DNA from: Bacilli bacterium
Lineage (GTDB): Bacteria; Bacillota_I; Bacilli_A; RFN20; CAG-826
Assembly: GCA_017635565.1 (NCBI GenBank)
Contig: JAGBLE010000019.1
Location: 1-39,527 of the forward strand
Direction: 5' to 3'
DNA length: 39,527 nt
In this document: positions 19,767-29,538 of the stretch, in pieces
Numbering within the stretch: position 1 is the stretch's first letter
Layout: each line of letters begins with the position of its first letter
Made by a program: the position numbers and the translations under genes
Notes under the pieces: generated by a model
The model's database searches: none
The model's input: the letters and a program-made list of their open reading frames with translations, nothing else
Told to the model about the DNA's origin: nothing

Positions 19767-21046
19767 TGAATAAAGAAGTCAGTAAATATAAAAATAACGT
19801 TATTGCAAGTAAGAAAAAACATATCTATTCAAGATTAATGGATTATTTTTCTTTGTTCGTTGTGACATATTTATTATTCACTATTTTTTATTCTATTGGA
19901 GCAAGATTACCAGTTGTTAATTCAATATCAACGGAATTAAAGAATAAAAGTGGTGAAGTAGCGGAATATATCGATTCCACTCATTTGCAAAGATTAAATG
20001 AAGATCATTCTTCTTTATTATCAATTGATGAAGGAGCAAAACAATATGTTTTAAATGTTTGTAAGACAAGCGCTTACATTCATGATTTAACTTTCCCAAT
20101 AAAAAATAGTGAAGGAATATATGAAGAAAAGACGATTAATGAAAATGAAACTTTTGCCTATAATGCTTCAGAATATAATTTAGATACCTTATCTTATTAT
20201 TTTAAAAAATTCAAAAAAGAAGATAGTTCATTAAATACTTACATCTATCAAGAAGTCGATTATAAAGATGATATTGATACTTATTTATATCTAAAAATCA
20301 TGAATCTTGATGAAACTAAATATGTTTCTTCTGATGATTCTAATTTACTAGCGAAAGGAAACGGAATATCTCGATTTACTGTTTTAAATTTAGAAGAAAC
20401 AAATAATCTTCTTCGTTATTACAAGGAAGATCGAATTGATACTTCGACTTATGACCGTGTCTTTTTAAGCTTCATTTCTGCGTGTAAATACGGAATTAAA
20501 GAAGTAGAAAATAAATCATCTACTTATTTGAATTTACTTTCTTCATATCAAAATACATATCAGTCTTTAACTCTATCAATTTTTATCATTTATTTAATTT
20601 CTTATGTGGTTTCTTATTTATTATTACTCTTTATTATGAGATTAGTGAGTAAGGAATGGATTACTTTAGGACAAAAAGTGATGGGTCTAGCGATGAGCGA
20701 CTATGAAGAGATGGAGCCAGGCCCTCTTAATATTGTGATATATAACGTTATTAACTTTATTTTATTTATTTCATCTTTATCAATTGCCTTTTATTTCACA
20801 GGAATGCTTGGAATATTCACTTTAACAATTGTTCCCGGATTAACCTTATTTACTTTATTTGTTCCATTATTGATATTAAACTTAATATCATTATTCATGC
20901 CTTTATTTACAAAAAATCATCATAACCTATCAACGTTACTATCTCGATTGATTGTTAAAGACACGAAAGACTTTGATGGACCAGTTGATATTATTGAAAG
21001 CGAAGAAGATGGAAGAGAAAAAACAGAAGATCGAAGTAATATATAA
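19766..21046 (+). CDS. RDD-type multi-pass membrane protein, first of a pair
   Basis: The 426-residue protein has one membrane segment near the N-terminus (about 28-48), a large extracytoplasmic region of about 200 polar residues, and a cluster of three or more membrane segments from about 265 to 380. The N-terminal SRLMDYFSLFVVTYLLF and the later LGQKVMGLAM resemble RDD-family membrane proteins, whose biochemical role is mostly unknown. It begins inside the stop of the nucleotidase gene, so the two are translationally coupled. The charged tail ends in KTEDRSNI. Family assignment is moderate; a role in nucleotide or ion handling is only inferred from context. Confidence 0.6.
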   Translation: MNKEVSKYKNNVIASKKKHIYSRLMDYFSLFVVTYLLFTIFYSIGARLPVVNSISTELKNKSGEVAEYIDSTHLQRLNEDHSSLLSIDEGAKQYVLNVCKTSAYIHDLTFPIKNSEGIYEEKTINENETFAYNASEYNLDTLSYYFKKFKKEDSSLNTYIYQEVDYKDDIDTYLYLKIMNLDETKYVSSDDSNLLAKGNGISRFTVLNLEETNNLLRYYKEDRIDTSTYDRVFLSFISACKYGIKEVENKSSTYLNLLSSYQNTYQSLTLSIFIIYLISYVVSYLLLLFIMRLVSKEWITLGQKVMGLAMSDYEEMEPGPLNIVIYNVINFILFISSLSIAFYFTGMLGIFTLTIVPGLTLFTLFVPLLILNLISLFMPLFTKNHHNLSTLLSRLIVKDTKDFDGPVDIIESEEDGREKTEDRSNI

Positions 21047-21971
21047 AAAAGCCAAACTCGGTAAAAGGATGTTAGCCTATTTTATTGATATTGGGTTATT
21101 TTTACTAACGACTTTTATTCTTTTTTCAATTGTAAACGTTCCAGTGACGAATTCTGGATGGTTTATTTCTAAAAGAAATGAATTAACCCAACTTCGTAAC
21201 GATAGTGGTCTATATATTAACGGATTAGTGGTCACTGAATACGTTAAAAACGACACTGAATTCCCTTCTTATGAAGCGAAAAAAGATGAATTATCGACTA
21301 GAATAAATAATTTCTACAATAATACAACCTACTTTTCTGATTTAAAAGTCATTCATTCTCAATATGATAGTAGAAGATTATCCGCTAAAAACGGTTCATT
21401 AAACCTATTTATCAAATCTGGAGATGAAATTATCGAAAATTCTGTAAACGCTGAATTATTATATAATTTCTATAAAGGAGAAGTTGAAAATTACACACTT
21501 GGTTTTTTAGTCCAAAATCCAACATATTTCTATCTTGTGAGATTTTCTTTTTGGGTTTCAGTGATTGAATTTATTTCCATATTAATTATAACCTTCACAA
21601 TTTATTACTTAGTCCTGCCTTTAACTTGCTTCAAAAGAGGAAGACAAACCATCGGAATGAAGCTAGAAAAAATTGGGATAATTGGAGTTACTGCTTTAAA
21701 TGTCCCTACTGGAAAATTTATTGGTCGGTTCTTATTTAATTTCCTAGTTTTTGTGGTCTTAGATTTTATTGGCTTTCTCATTCCTGCAATCATTTCAATT
21801 ACTATGATGTACTTCAATAAAACCAACTCAAATTTGACCAATTATGTTTTTAATGATTATGCGGTTGATGTGACCGATAAAGAGATCTACTTAAACGAAC
21901 TTGAACGCGAGGAAGCATCATTTAAACTACAAGAAATAAGTATTGAAAATAAGGACCTCCGACTAAGGTAA
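21009..21971 (+). CDS. RDD-family membrane protein, second of a pair
   Basis: The 320-residue protein has [20 protein letters not shown] near its start, with the Arg and Asp spacing typical of RDD proteins, and a later [17 protein letters not shown] that matches the family's cytoplasmic loop. It has one N-terminal membrane segment, an extracytoplasmic loop of about 140 residues, then two or three more membrane segments. The layout matches the preceding gene, suggesting an old duplication or a heteromeric pair. I start at ATG 21009, which overlaps the upstream gene by 38 bases. The frame is open back to 20952, but that extension lies wholly inside the neighbour and lacks homology. The stop is followed by the promoter of the ABC operon. 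Confidence 0.65.
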   Translation: MEEKKQKIEVIYKKAKLGKRMLAYFIDIGLFLLTTFILFSIVNVPVTNSGWFISKRNELTQLRNDSGLYINGLVVTEYVKNDTEFPSYEAKKDELSTRINNFYNNTTYFSDLKVIHSQYDSRRLSAKNGSLNLFIKSGDEIIENSVNAELLYNFYKGEVENYTLGFLVQNPTYFYLVRFSFWVSVIEFISILIITFTIYYLVLPLTCFKRGRQTIGMKLEKIGIIGVTALNVPTGKFIGRFLFNFLVFVVLDFIGFLIPAIISITMMYFNKTNSNLTNYVFNDYAVDVTDKEIYLNELEREEASFKLQEISIENKDLRLR

Positions 21972-21978
21972 GTTTTAC

Positions 21979-22008
21979 TTTACACGTATTTTTTGCCCGC
22001 GCTATAAT
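21979..22008 (+). promoter_or_regulatory. Promoter of the seven-gene ABC transporter/nuclease operon
   Basis: TTTACA (21979-21984), an 18-base spacer and a perfect TATAAT (22003-22008). Transcription from about 22015 would give a very short leader made almost only of the GGAGG ribosome-binding site. Confidence 0.75.
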
Positions 22009-22026
22009 ATGAGCGGAGGATCACAT

Positions 22027-23535
22027 ATGGAAATAAAACTGAAGAACCTAACAAAGGTTTTTCCAGGTAATCCAGCAAAGAACATTCCAGACGCTGTCGC
22101 TGTCGATTCTTTAAACGTTGACATTCGCGATGGTGAACTTATTGGTTTATTAGGACCTTCTGGATGTGGTAAATCCACAACTCTTTACATGATTGCCGGA
22201 TTAAAGGCACCAACCGATGGTGAAATTTGGTTTGGTGATGAAGATGTTACCCATTTAGCGCCTGAAAAACGCGAAATCGGTTTAGTCTTCCAAAATTATG
22301 CTTTATATCCACACATGACAGTTTATGATAACGTCAAGTTCCCTTTAACAAACTTGAATATCATTACCTGCAAAAAAGACAAATTGCTCGAACAAAACTC
22401 TTTGATTAAAGAACTTTTGACAAACGAATTTGATCAAATTATGGATATAATTATTCATTCTCAATTCAAAGGCAAATTCTCTAAGGATATGAGTGCAAGA
22501 AAAATGGTTAAAAAATACCATGTTGTTACTTCTGTAGCCGAGAGAATTTTTAAATTTGGATTCCAAAATGTTAAAGCTGCTGAAGGGGAAAATCTCACTC
22601 AAGCTAGGTTAGCAAAACGCGATGAAGTAGTGGCTTCTCTTACTGCTGCAAACGAGAAAGAATTAGCAACATTGAAATCAAAAGGTTTATCCGTTGATGA
22701 ATCATTCTACTTATTAGACGCAAATGGCGAAAAAATTCAAGTTAAGAAAAAGCTTGATAAGGATGAAATGGATGCTCTCATTCAAGAAACCGCTCGCCTT
22801 GTTCAAATCGATGAATATTTGACAAGAAAACCAAGCGAACTTTCTGGTGGTCAACAACAACGTGTCGCTATTGCTAGAGCGTTAGTTAAAAAACCAAGAG
22901 TTTTACTCCTTGATGAACCATTATCCAACCTCGATGCTCGTTTAAGACTTCAAACTCGTGAAGAGATTAGAAGAATTCAACAAGAAACAGGTATCACAAC
23001 TATTTTCGTTACTCACGACCAAGAAGAAGCAATGTCAATTTGTGATGATATCGTCGTTATGAAACTTGGTGTTCAAATGCAAAGAGATCATCCACAAGCT
23101 GTTTACAATTCTCCAAATAGCTTGTTCGTTGCAAAATTCTTAGGAACTCCACCAATCAATGTTTTCAATGGTGTAGTTAAAGAAGGAAAAGTTTTCATTG
23201 GAGAAGAAGCAATTCTTGAAAACGCAAAATTAAAAGAACTCAATGATGGTCATAAAGTCTTTGTTGGTATTCGACCAGAAGGTTTCTTAGCTGGAGCGGA
23301 TATTCCAGAAGAGAAGAAAGTCTTAACTCTTAATGTCGAACAGATTCAAACCATGGGAAGAGATATTTCTCTTGTCTGTGAATCTGAATACCACACTGAT
23401 GAAAATGATATAAAAGTGATTATCGACTCACTTATCAAAGTCGACCTTGGAACTAACAAATTTGGAATTAAAGAACAAAAAACATTCATCTTCGATGCTG
23501 AAAATTCGAAGAATTCAAGGATTTATTTAGATTAA
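22027..23535 (+). CDS. UgpC/MsmK-type ABC ATPase with a large insertion
   Basis: This is the energy-coupling ATPase of a carbohydrate-type (CUT1) ABC importer. It has Walker [10 protein letters not shown] (Lys49), Q-loop [11 protein letters not shown], signature LSGGQQQR (Ser273), Walker [14 protein letters not shown], the switch His in [10 protein letters not shown], and a C-terminal TOBE-like domain. Lys49 to the signature serine is 224 residues, against about 95 in typical MalK/UgpC proteins. About 130 extra charged, largely helical-looking residues therefore sit in the helical subdomain after YDNVKFPL, giving 502 residues instead of about 365. I start at ATG 22027 with GCGGAGGATC in front; ATG 22009 lies before the expected transcript start. 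Two permeases follow directly. Confidence 0.93.
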   Translation: MEIKLKNLTKVFPGNPAKNIPDAVAVDSLNVDIRDGELIGLLGPSGCGKSTTLYMIAGLKAPTDGEIWFGDEDVTHLAPEKREIGLVFQNYALYPHMTVYDNVKFPLTNLNIITCKKDKLLEQNSLIKELLTNEFDQIMDIIIHSQFKGKFSKDMSARKMVKKYHVVTSVAERIFKFGFQNVKAAEGENLTQARLAKRDEVVASLTAANEKELATLKSKGLSVDESFYLLDANGEKIQVKKKLDKDEMDALIQETARLVQIDEYLTRKPSELSGGQQQRVAIARALVKKPRVLLLDEPLSNLDARLRLQTREEIRRIQQETGITTIFVTHDQEEAMSICDDIVVMKLGVQMQRDHPQAVYNSPNSLFVAKFLGTPPINVFNGVVKEGKVFIGEEAILENAKLKELNDGHKVFVGIRPEGFLAGADIPEEKKVLTLNVEQIQTMGRDISLVCESEYHTDENDIKVIIDSLIKVDLGTNKFGIKEQKTFIFDAENSKNSRIYLD

Positions 23536-23537
23536 TT

Positions 23538-24479
23538 ATGGAAAGTAAGAATAACTGGAAAGCTTGGTTATATTTGGCACCTGTCTTAATCTTATTGGCA
23601 GTGTTTACTTTTTATCCAATCATTAACACCGTTTACGTTTCCTTTTTGAAGGATTACAACTACACAACTGGAACTCATTCTGGTTTTGCGTGGTTTGATA
23701 ATTATGTTGCGGTTTTAACTCCTTATTCCGAATTAGGTGGAGCAATGTATGAAAAAGTCATGAAAATTGCTCTTCCAAACACTTTATTAATCACAATTAT
23801 TACCGTGCCACTCAGCATTATCATTTCAATGGTTATTGCTTTGACACTCAATTCCATTAAGATTTTAAAGAAATTCTTCCAAACAGTATTCTTTATGCCT
23901 TATGTCACTAACGCGATTGCTATTGGTATGGTTTTCAGCGTTATCTTCTCAACAGATTATGGTATTTTCAATAACTTATTAGGAGTCCAAAATCTCGCTT
24001 GGATTTATCGTACAAGTGCTTCTGATACTGTTAATTATTGGAGAGCGTTATTTGCAATCTGCTTCTACATTATTTGGCATTCATTACCATATAAGATCCT
24101 CATTTTCTTAGGTGGTTTACAAAATATTGATGCCCAATATTATGATGCAGCAAAAATCGATAGCGCTCCAAAATGGAAGATCGCACTTAAAATTACAGTT
24201 CCATTATTATCACCACAAATTTTATATATGATGATTACTTCCTTTATTGGATCATTCAAAGAATATAACTCAGTTATTGGTTTGTTTGGTAAAGATGGTG
24301 GTAATTTCGATGTTAACACCGGTCCATCAACCATGCAGACAATGGTCTTCTTTATCTACGATCAAGTCGATAAAAACAATGTCCATTATGCCTCTGCTGC
24401 TTCAATATTCTTATTCTTAATCATCATGGCATTCACTGTCATTCAAAACAAAGTTTCAAAGAAGAGGGTGCATTATTAG
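23538..24479 (+). CDS. ABC transporter permease, MalF/UgpA type
   Basis: The 313-residue integral membrane protein has about six membrane segments, starting WLYLAPVLILLAVFTFYPI, a typical UgpA/MalF-like N-terminus. The cytoplasmic EAA loop that docks onto the ATPase is YYDAAKIDSAPKWKIALKIT, with Ser in place of the usual Gly. It starts two bases after the ATPase stop and is followed one base later by the second permease. The substrate is not readable from sequence: this permease family carries sugars, glycerol phosphate and, in some bacteria, other small polar solutes. Confidence 0.92.
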   Translation: MESKNNWKAWLYLAPVLILLAVFTFYPIINTVYVSFLKDYNYTTGTHSGFAWFDNYVAVLTPYSELGGAMYEKVMKIALPNTLLITIITVPLSIIISMVIALTLNSIKILKKFFQTVFFMPYVTNAIAIGMVFSVIFSTDYGIFNNLLGVQNLAWIYRTSASDTVNYWRALFAICFYIIWHSLPYKILIFLGGLQNIDAQYYDAAKIDSAPKWKIALKITVPLLSPQILYMMITSFIGSFKEYNSVIGLFGKDGGNFDVNTGPSTMQTMVFFIYDQVDKNNVHYASAASIFLFLIIMAFTVIQNKVSKKRVHY

Positions 24480-24480
24480 T

Positions 24481-25431
24481 ATGAGAGACGAAAAATTTAA
24501 ATACGCTGCTGATACTTCTGATTATGTATTAGCCCTCGCTGGTAGTGAATCCAGTACTGAAAAGAAGCAAAGAATTTCAAAAATTACACACATCATTTCT
24601 CTTGTTATTACTTATGCTTTCTTAATCATCATGGGAATTATCATCATTTTCCCATTCTATTGGATGATTATCACTTCTTTGAAAGAAGGCGAAGAAATCA
24701 AACAATTACAACAAACATTTTTCCCACAAGTTATCAGATGGGAAAACTACACTGAAGCATTTAATAGACTTAATTTTGGAGTGTTATTAAGAAATACTCT
24801 TCTCGTTGGAATTATTTCCACTTTAGGAACTTTAATTACAACGATTCTTGCTGCTTATGCATTCGCTAGACTCAACTTCAAGGGTCGTGACCTCGTATTT
24901 ACTTTCCTCCTTGGAAGTATGATGATTCCTGGCGAAATGATGGTTATTTCTAATTACATCTCTGTTTCAAGATTAGGATGGACTGCATCAAGCAACATAG
25001 TTGGTAATTTTGCTGCGATGATTGTTCCGTTCTGGGTATCTATTTTCTATATTTATTTATTAAGGCAAAACTTCAAACAGATTCCTAACGAATTATATTT
25101 GGCCGCTAAAGTGGATGGTAAAAGCGATTGGGAATTCTTGTGGAAAGTTATGGTCCCACTTGCGATGCCAACCTTAACAACCATCTTCATTCTTAAGTTG
25201 ATGGGTGCTTGGAACTCCTATGTGTGGCCAAACTTAATCGCTTCAGGTAACTCAAATGTCTACCTTATTACCAACGGTTTAAGAGAAACCTTCTCAACCG
25301 CTGATAATCCTAATGATTATGGTGCACAAATGGCTGCTACAGTCGTTGTTACCGTTCCATTATTACTCTTGTTTATATTTTTCAGAAAATACATTATGCG
25401 TGGCGTTGGCCGTGCTGGTATTAAAGGCTAA
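24481..25431 (+). CDS. ABC transporter permease, MalG/UgpE type
   Basis: The 316-residue second permease has an N-terminal cytoplasmic stretch of about 40 residues, longer than usual, then six membrane segments (first about 39-62). The EAA loop LYLAAKVDGKSDWEFLWKVM is well conserved, including the Gly missing from its partner. It ends IMRGVGRAGIKG, a common MalG-type C-terminus. Together with the upstream permease it should form the channel of a CUT1-type importer. The solute-binding lipoprotein follows after 14 bases with its own AAAGGAGG site. Confidence 0.93.
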   Translation: MRDEKFKYAADTSDYVLALAGSESSTEKKQRISKITHIISLVITYAFLIIMGIIIIFPFYWMIITSLKEGEEIKQLQQTFFPQVIRWENYTEAFNRLNFGVLLRNTLLVGIISTLGTLITTILAAYAFARLNFKGRDLVFTFLLGSMMIPGEMMVISNYISVSRLGWTASSNIVGNFAAMIVPFWVSIFYIYLLRQNFKQIPNELYLAAKVDGKSDWEFLWKVMVPLAMPTLTTIFILKLMGAWNSYVWPNLIASGNSNVYLITNGLRETFSTADNPNDYGAQMAATVVVTVPLLLLFIFFRKYIMRGVGRAGIKG

Positions 25432-25445
25432 AAGGAGGCTTACAA

Positions 25446-26975
25446 ATGAAAAAGAAAAATTTATTGATTGTCGCTCTTTCTTCTCTCATGAGCTTAGTGT
25501 CTTGTGGTGGAGCAGGTGCAACAGTCGTTGACCAAACTCTTCCAGAAGATGATCCTACTAGTGAAGTCACAATTAACTTCTGGCATTGTTTAGGACATGA
25601 AAAAACTAAAAATTTAACATCAATTGTTAATGCGTTTAACACCCAATACGCTGGTAAATACAAAGTCGTATTAACTCACCCAGCTGGTGATTATGATGCT
25701 TTACATTCTGTTGTTAAAACAAAAATTTCTTCTGGTGAAGTCCCTGCTCTTACCATGGGTTACCCAGATTCATTCTCAGAATACATGACTTCTCGTATCG
25801 AAGATTCATTCCTTCTTAGACTTGATAACTTCATTAAAGATGAAAAATTTGGATATAGCCAACAAGAAATTAATGACTTCGTTCAAGGCTATTATAACGA
25901 AGGCACAAATTACCAATTCGATGGAACTTGGTCAATGCCAATGTATAAATCAACAGAAGTTGTTTATTACAATTATTCTTATTTCTCAGGAGTTAATCCT
26001 CTTAACGCTAAGAAATACGAATCCAACACCGAATTCATGCAACTTTATAATACCGCTAACGGAAGAACGCTTGAAAACGATGATGGTACATTATCTGGTG
26101 ATTTAGAAGCTGTTAGAGCCTGGTTAACAAATCCTGCTCACGAAGGATATGTTTATGATGTTCCTGAAACTTGGGATCAAGCCATTGCCTTAGCAAGACA
26201 AATGAAAGCTGATAGAGCAGAAATGGAAATTACTGATGAATTCTATCCATTTGGATATGATAGTGACGCTAACTTACTCATTTCTCAAATGGCGCAACGT
26301 GGTATTGAATACACCGTTAACGATGAAGAAAGTAAAACAAATCCAAGAAAGCACTTTAAATTTGTTAATGATGATGCAAAAGCCCTTGTTAACGAAATCA
26401 TTGGCTATTTAAATGAAAGAATTATGATTACTAAGAACTCTCTTGGTGGATCAACTTACACAAATACATATTTCAATGAAGGAAAATGTGCGTTTACTGT
26501 TGGTTCAACTGGTGGTTCTTCATATAACATCTCATCTAACTTTGCTGTTAAACTCGCTCCAGTTCCTTATAAGGGAGTCAGAAAATATATTCAACAAGGT
26601 CCATCCATCTGTTTCTTTGATGTTGGTAATAAATATATCCATAAAGGTGCTTGGCTCTTCTACAAAGCCTTAGCAGACAGCTCAAATAATGCAAAATTAG
26701 CTTTAGAAAATTCATATGATCCAATTAGAACTTCTTCATACAGCACTCCAGAGTATGGTTCTTGGATTGCTAACGAGGGACAAGGATTGAAATATGATAT
26801 TCCAGCAATGACTGCTAGATTAAAAGAATATTACATGACTTCTCCAGTCTTTATTGGAAGTAGCACTGCTAGAACTGAAATCGGAATGATTATCAACTAT
26901 ATTTACGCTAGTAAATATTCTACCGATGCAGCATTCTCCAAAGCATACGATGCATGTGTTACCGCTGCTAAATAA
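25446..26975 (+). CDS. Solute-binding lipoprotein of the ABC importer (family 1)
   Basis: The 509-residue extracellular solute-binding protein has a lipoprotein signal (lipobox LVSC, Cys20) followed by a Gly/Ala/Thr-rich linker. The mature protein opens with VTINFWHCLGHEKTKNLTSI, the sheet and helix typical of family 1 binding proteins, and GEVPALTMGYPDSF and AFTVGSTGGSSYNI fit the ligand-cleft region. It captures the substrate for the two permeases. The family often binds sugars or glycerol-phosphate compounds. Because the operon also encodes a nuclease lipoprotein, a nucleoside or nucleotide ligand is a reasonable alternative, which is an inference. Confidence 0.92.
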   Translation: MKKKNLLIVALSSLMSLVSCGGAGATVVDQTLPEDDPTSEVTINFWHCLGHEKTKNLTSIVNAFNTQYAGKYKVVLTHPAGDYDALHSVVKTKISSGEVPALTMGYPDSFSEYMTSRIEDSFLLRLDNFIKDEKFGYSQQEINDFVQGYYNEGTNYQFDGTWSMPMYKSTEVVYYNYSYFSGVNPLNAKKYESNTEFMQLYNTANGRTLENDDGTLSGDLEAVRAWLTNPAHEGYVYDVPETWDQAIALARQMKADRAEMEITDEFYPFGYDSDANLLISQMAQRGIEYTVNDEESKTNPRKHFKFVNDDAKALVNEIIGYLNERIMITKNSLGGSTYTNTYFNEGKCAFTVGSTGGSSYNISSNFAVKLAPVPYKGVRKYIQQGPSICFFDVGNKYIHKGAWLFYKALADSSNNAKLALENSYDPIRTSSYSTPEYGSWIANEGQGLKYDIPAMTARLKEYYMTSPVFIGSSTARTEIGMIINYIYASKYSTDAAFSKAYDACVTAAK

Positions 26976-26986
26976 GGAGCAACAAT

Positions 26987-29113
26987 ATGAAAAAAAGTTT
27001 ATCAACTATCTTACTTGGCTTATTAACTGTCAGCGCACTTGCTGGATGTGGAAATAATACTGCTGATACAAAAGCGAGTTATGTTGATTTAACTGCGGAA
27101 TCCATTTATGGAAGATTAACTGATTTCTCTTCTGAAACTGTTAAAGCTGGTGACACATTAACTTTCACCGTTAGACCTTCTCAATATTTCTTTGTTGAAG
27201 GAGTCACCAATAACGGAAAAAGATGTAAGTTAGTTACTCAAAACGAAGATGGAACTGCTGTTTATTCAACAACAATTACCGCTGGAGTAAACAAATTATC
27301 AGGATCTTATTCGGTTGATCCTGCAATCGATTTTGTCGATAAATTTAAATTAGACATTTCTGATGAAGTTTTTGATGAAGTTATGTCTAAAACTGAAGCA
27401 AAAAACGGCGATAGAACTGAACTTGATTTCCGTAAATCGGGTATTGAACAAGTTCGTGCACCAAATAAGTTTGATTCAAGTGGTAAAAAAGTTGCAAGAA
27501 GTTCAAAAGAAGTATTCCTCAACTATGTTGATGGAGATACCACTCACGTTGAAACTTATAACTTGCAATACACTGTTAAAATTAGATATTTGAGCATTGA
27601 TACCCCTGAAAGTACAAGCGAAATTGAAGAATGGGGTTTAACCGCTTCTTATTATTCTAAATATATTTATACAGGCAATGATGAATATAAGTCTTATATC
27701 AAATCAACAACTGATTTAAGTACAGTTCAAGCTGGTGCAACAAGTATCATTCTTGTTTCTCAAGCCGCTTCTATTAATTCATCAACAATGACCAAAGCAG
27801 ACCTCAATATTGGTAAGACTGAAAATGGACCATACGCTGCTACAACTGATGGTAACCAAAGAAATCTTGCTTATGTGTGGTATGCAACAAAACAAAATCC
27901 TACCAAAAATGATTTCCGTTGTTTAAATCTTGAAATGGTTTATCAAGGATTCTCATTCGGTGTTGGTTCTGCTGATGACACAAGCGATTACTATTACAGA
28001 ATGTTTGATGCTGCTAATTTATCAGCTCAAGCTAATAGACGTCACATCTATTCAACAGATACTCAATCTGATCCAAACTATTATTATTACGAAACCAAAG
28101 GCGTTAGTAATTTATCTTTGAAGAAACTATATGAATCCGCTGAAAAAGATGACACAATTGGCTACTACCCAGTTTCTCAATTCGCAAACAAGAAAACCCT
28201 TTATCGTGTAAAAGGATTCGTTTCAAGAAAAGTTGGGACTTCCTTCTACATTCAAGATAAAAAAGAATACGATAACGACGCTGTTATCGCTGGAACTGAA
28301 ACTCCATACGGAATTTATGTCTTCACATATTCTGAAACACCAATCCGTGTCGGTGATGAAGTTGAAGTTGTTGGTGCTGTTTCTAGCTATGGTGGAACTT
28401 TCCAAATGCAAGGAATTACCTTCAGCACAATTTCTCCAGATCCAGTAAGAGACACAATTATCGTTACTAGGGGAAACACCATTAAACCTGTTAAGGTTAC
28501 TGGTGAACAATTTAACTCTTTAAAACTTCCACAAATCTTAGTGGAAATTACAGATAATGTCTGGTTCTATCAATTTACCAGCACTTATCAAGGAGTCGCA
28601 GAAGATATCGGTGAAGGCGGTTCTGAAGAAGTTAATAAGTATAATACTGCTTATCCTTTCTATAACACCTCCAATTCTCCAATCTTCTACGGAAGCTTTG
28701 GTGCAACTGATAACGCTGCTTCAATCAATAGTTCTGAAAGCAACATCAGATATTCAAATAAGATTATCAGATTCACAGTTGACCAAAACATCTTAGTTAA
28801 CTATGGTATTACCACAGCTTATTCTTACCAATTCTTCACAGGCGGCAGCTATTGGTATAACGTTGCTGGTGCTGAATATGCTTCAGCAGAATACGCTCCA
28901 GAAGCAAAACCTGCTGATTGTTCTGAAGAAGAAGCCTACAAATATCAAGCCGTTTTAAAAACATTTAAACGTAAATCCTGCCAACCAGAAGTTGCTGGAC
29001 ATGGTTTAATTGTTATTTCTCACGGTTATGAATCCACTAGTGGAAATACCAAAATGACTGCTACAATTTGTAGCGGTAGTGCAAGAGACATCTCTCTTAC
29101 AGAACTTGATTAA
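26987..29113 (+). CDS. Surface nuclease lipoprotein: SNase-like plus OB-fold domains
   Basis: The 708-residue lipoprotein has a lipobox LAGC (Cys21). At about residues 175-345 lies a staphylococcal-nuclease-like domain: YVDGDTTH, then IRYLSIDTPEST, then QRNLAYVWY. Arg200, Glu208 and Arg292 match the spacing and context of SNase Arg35, Glu43 and Arg87, so the active site looks complete. The domain carries a long inserted loop. An OB-fold-like domain follows at about 400-490 (YRVKGFVSRKVGTSFYIQD, VGDEVEVVGAVSSYGG), of the kind found in YhcR-type nucleases. It is the fifth gene of the ABC operon, 11 bases after the binding protein. Extracellular degradation of DNA or RNA feeding the importer is inferred. 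Confidence 0.85.
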   Translation: MKKSLSTILLGLLTVSALAGCGNNTADTKASYVDLTAESIYGRLTDFSSETVKAGDTLTFTVRPSQYFFVEGVTNNGKRCKLVTQNEDGTAVYSTTITAGVNKLSGSYSVDPAIDFVDKFKLDISDEVFDEVMSKTEAKNGDRTELDFRKSGIEQVRAPNKFDSSGKKVARSSKEVFLNYVDGDTTHVETYNLQYTVKIRYLSIDTPESTSEIEEWGLTASYYSKYIYTGNDEYKSYIKSTTDLSTVQAGATSIILVSQAASINSSTMTKADLNIGKTENGPYAATTDGNQRNLAYVWYATKQNPTKNDFRCLNLEMVYQGFSFGVGSADDTSDYYYRMFDAANLSAQANRRHIYSTDTQSDPNYYYYETKGVSNLSLKKLYESAEKDDTIGYYPVSQFANKKTLYRVKGFVSRKVGTSFYIQDKKEYDNDAVIAGTETPYGIYVFTYSETPIRVGDEVEVVGAVSSYGGTFQMQGITFSTISPDPVRDTIIVTRGNTIKPVKVTGEQFNSLKLPQILVEITDNVWFYQFTSTYQGVAEDIGEGGSEEVNKYNTAYPFYNTSNSPIFYGSFGATDNAASINSSESNIRYSNKIIRFTVDQNILVNYGITTAYSYQFFTGGSYWYNVAGAEYASAEYAPEAKPADCSEEEAYKYQAVLKTFKRKSCQPEVAGHGLIVISHGYESTSGNTKMTATICSGSARDISLTELD

Positions 29114-29134
29114 TTTAAGAAAGGAGTTTAAGAC

Positions 29135-29521
29135 ATGGAAGAAGTAAAACAATCAAAAAATTACGAATCCTTATCCTATGACGAACTTTCTCAAATTAGT
29201 CGTGATGACCATCAAGAAGACGTCCGCCAATACGATAAGCAACAAAATGCCTTATGCTTAGTTGTTATTGGTGGAATCACCCTTGTATGTGGAATCTTAT
29301 TTCTTATTCTTTCATTTGTGAGAAGAAGAAATGTTATGACCGGTATAGATCCAAAGTCATTGCCATTCTTTGTCTTTATCGGCTGTGCTGTTGCCGCAGT
29401 TGTCCTATTGACAATTGGACTCATAAGATTTTTCAAAGCACATAATGTAAGAAAGGCATTAAAAAGTGAAATCATTACTGTCACAAAATTAAAATCAGCA
29501 ATGATGTCACAAAACAATTAA
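29135..29521 (+). CDS. Small membrane protein with two transmembrane helices
   Basis: The 128-residue protein has an acidic, polar N-terminal stretch of about 45 residues (SYDELSQISRDDHQEDV), two hydrophobic helices at about 47-67 and 81-101 separated by a basic loop (VRRRNVMTG), and a short polar C-terminus. I recognise no family. GAAAGGAG lies about ten bases upstream. It sits between two large lipoprotein genes of the ABC operon. Since the N-terminal part is probably cytoplasmic, an accessory or assembly role for the membrane complex is possible but unproven. Confidence 0.75.
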   Translation: MEEVKQSKNYESLSYDELSQISRDDHQEDVRQYDKQQNALCLVVIGGITLVCGILFLILSFVRRRNVMTGIDPKSLPFFVFIGCAVAAVVLLTIGLIRFFKAHNVRKALKSEIITVTKLKSAMMSQNN

Positions 29522-29538
29522 TGGGGGGCTTAAAAAGC

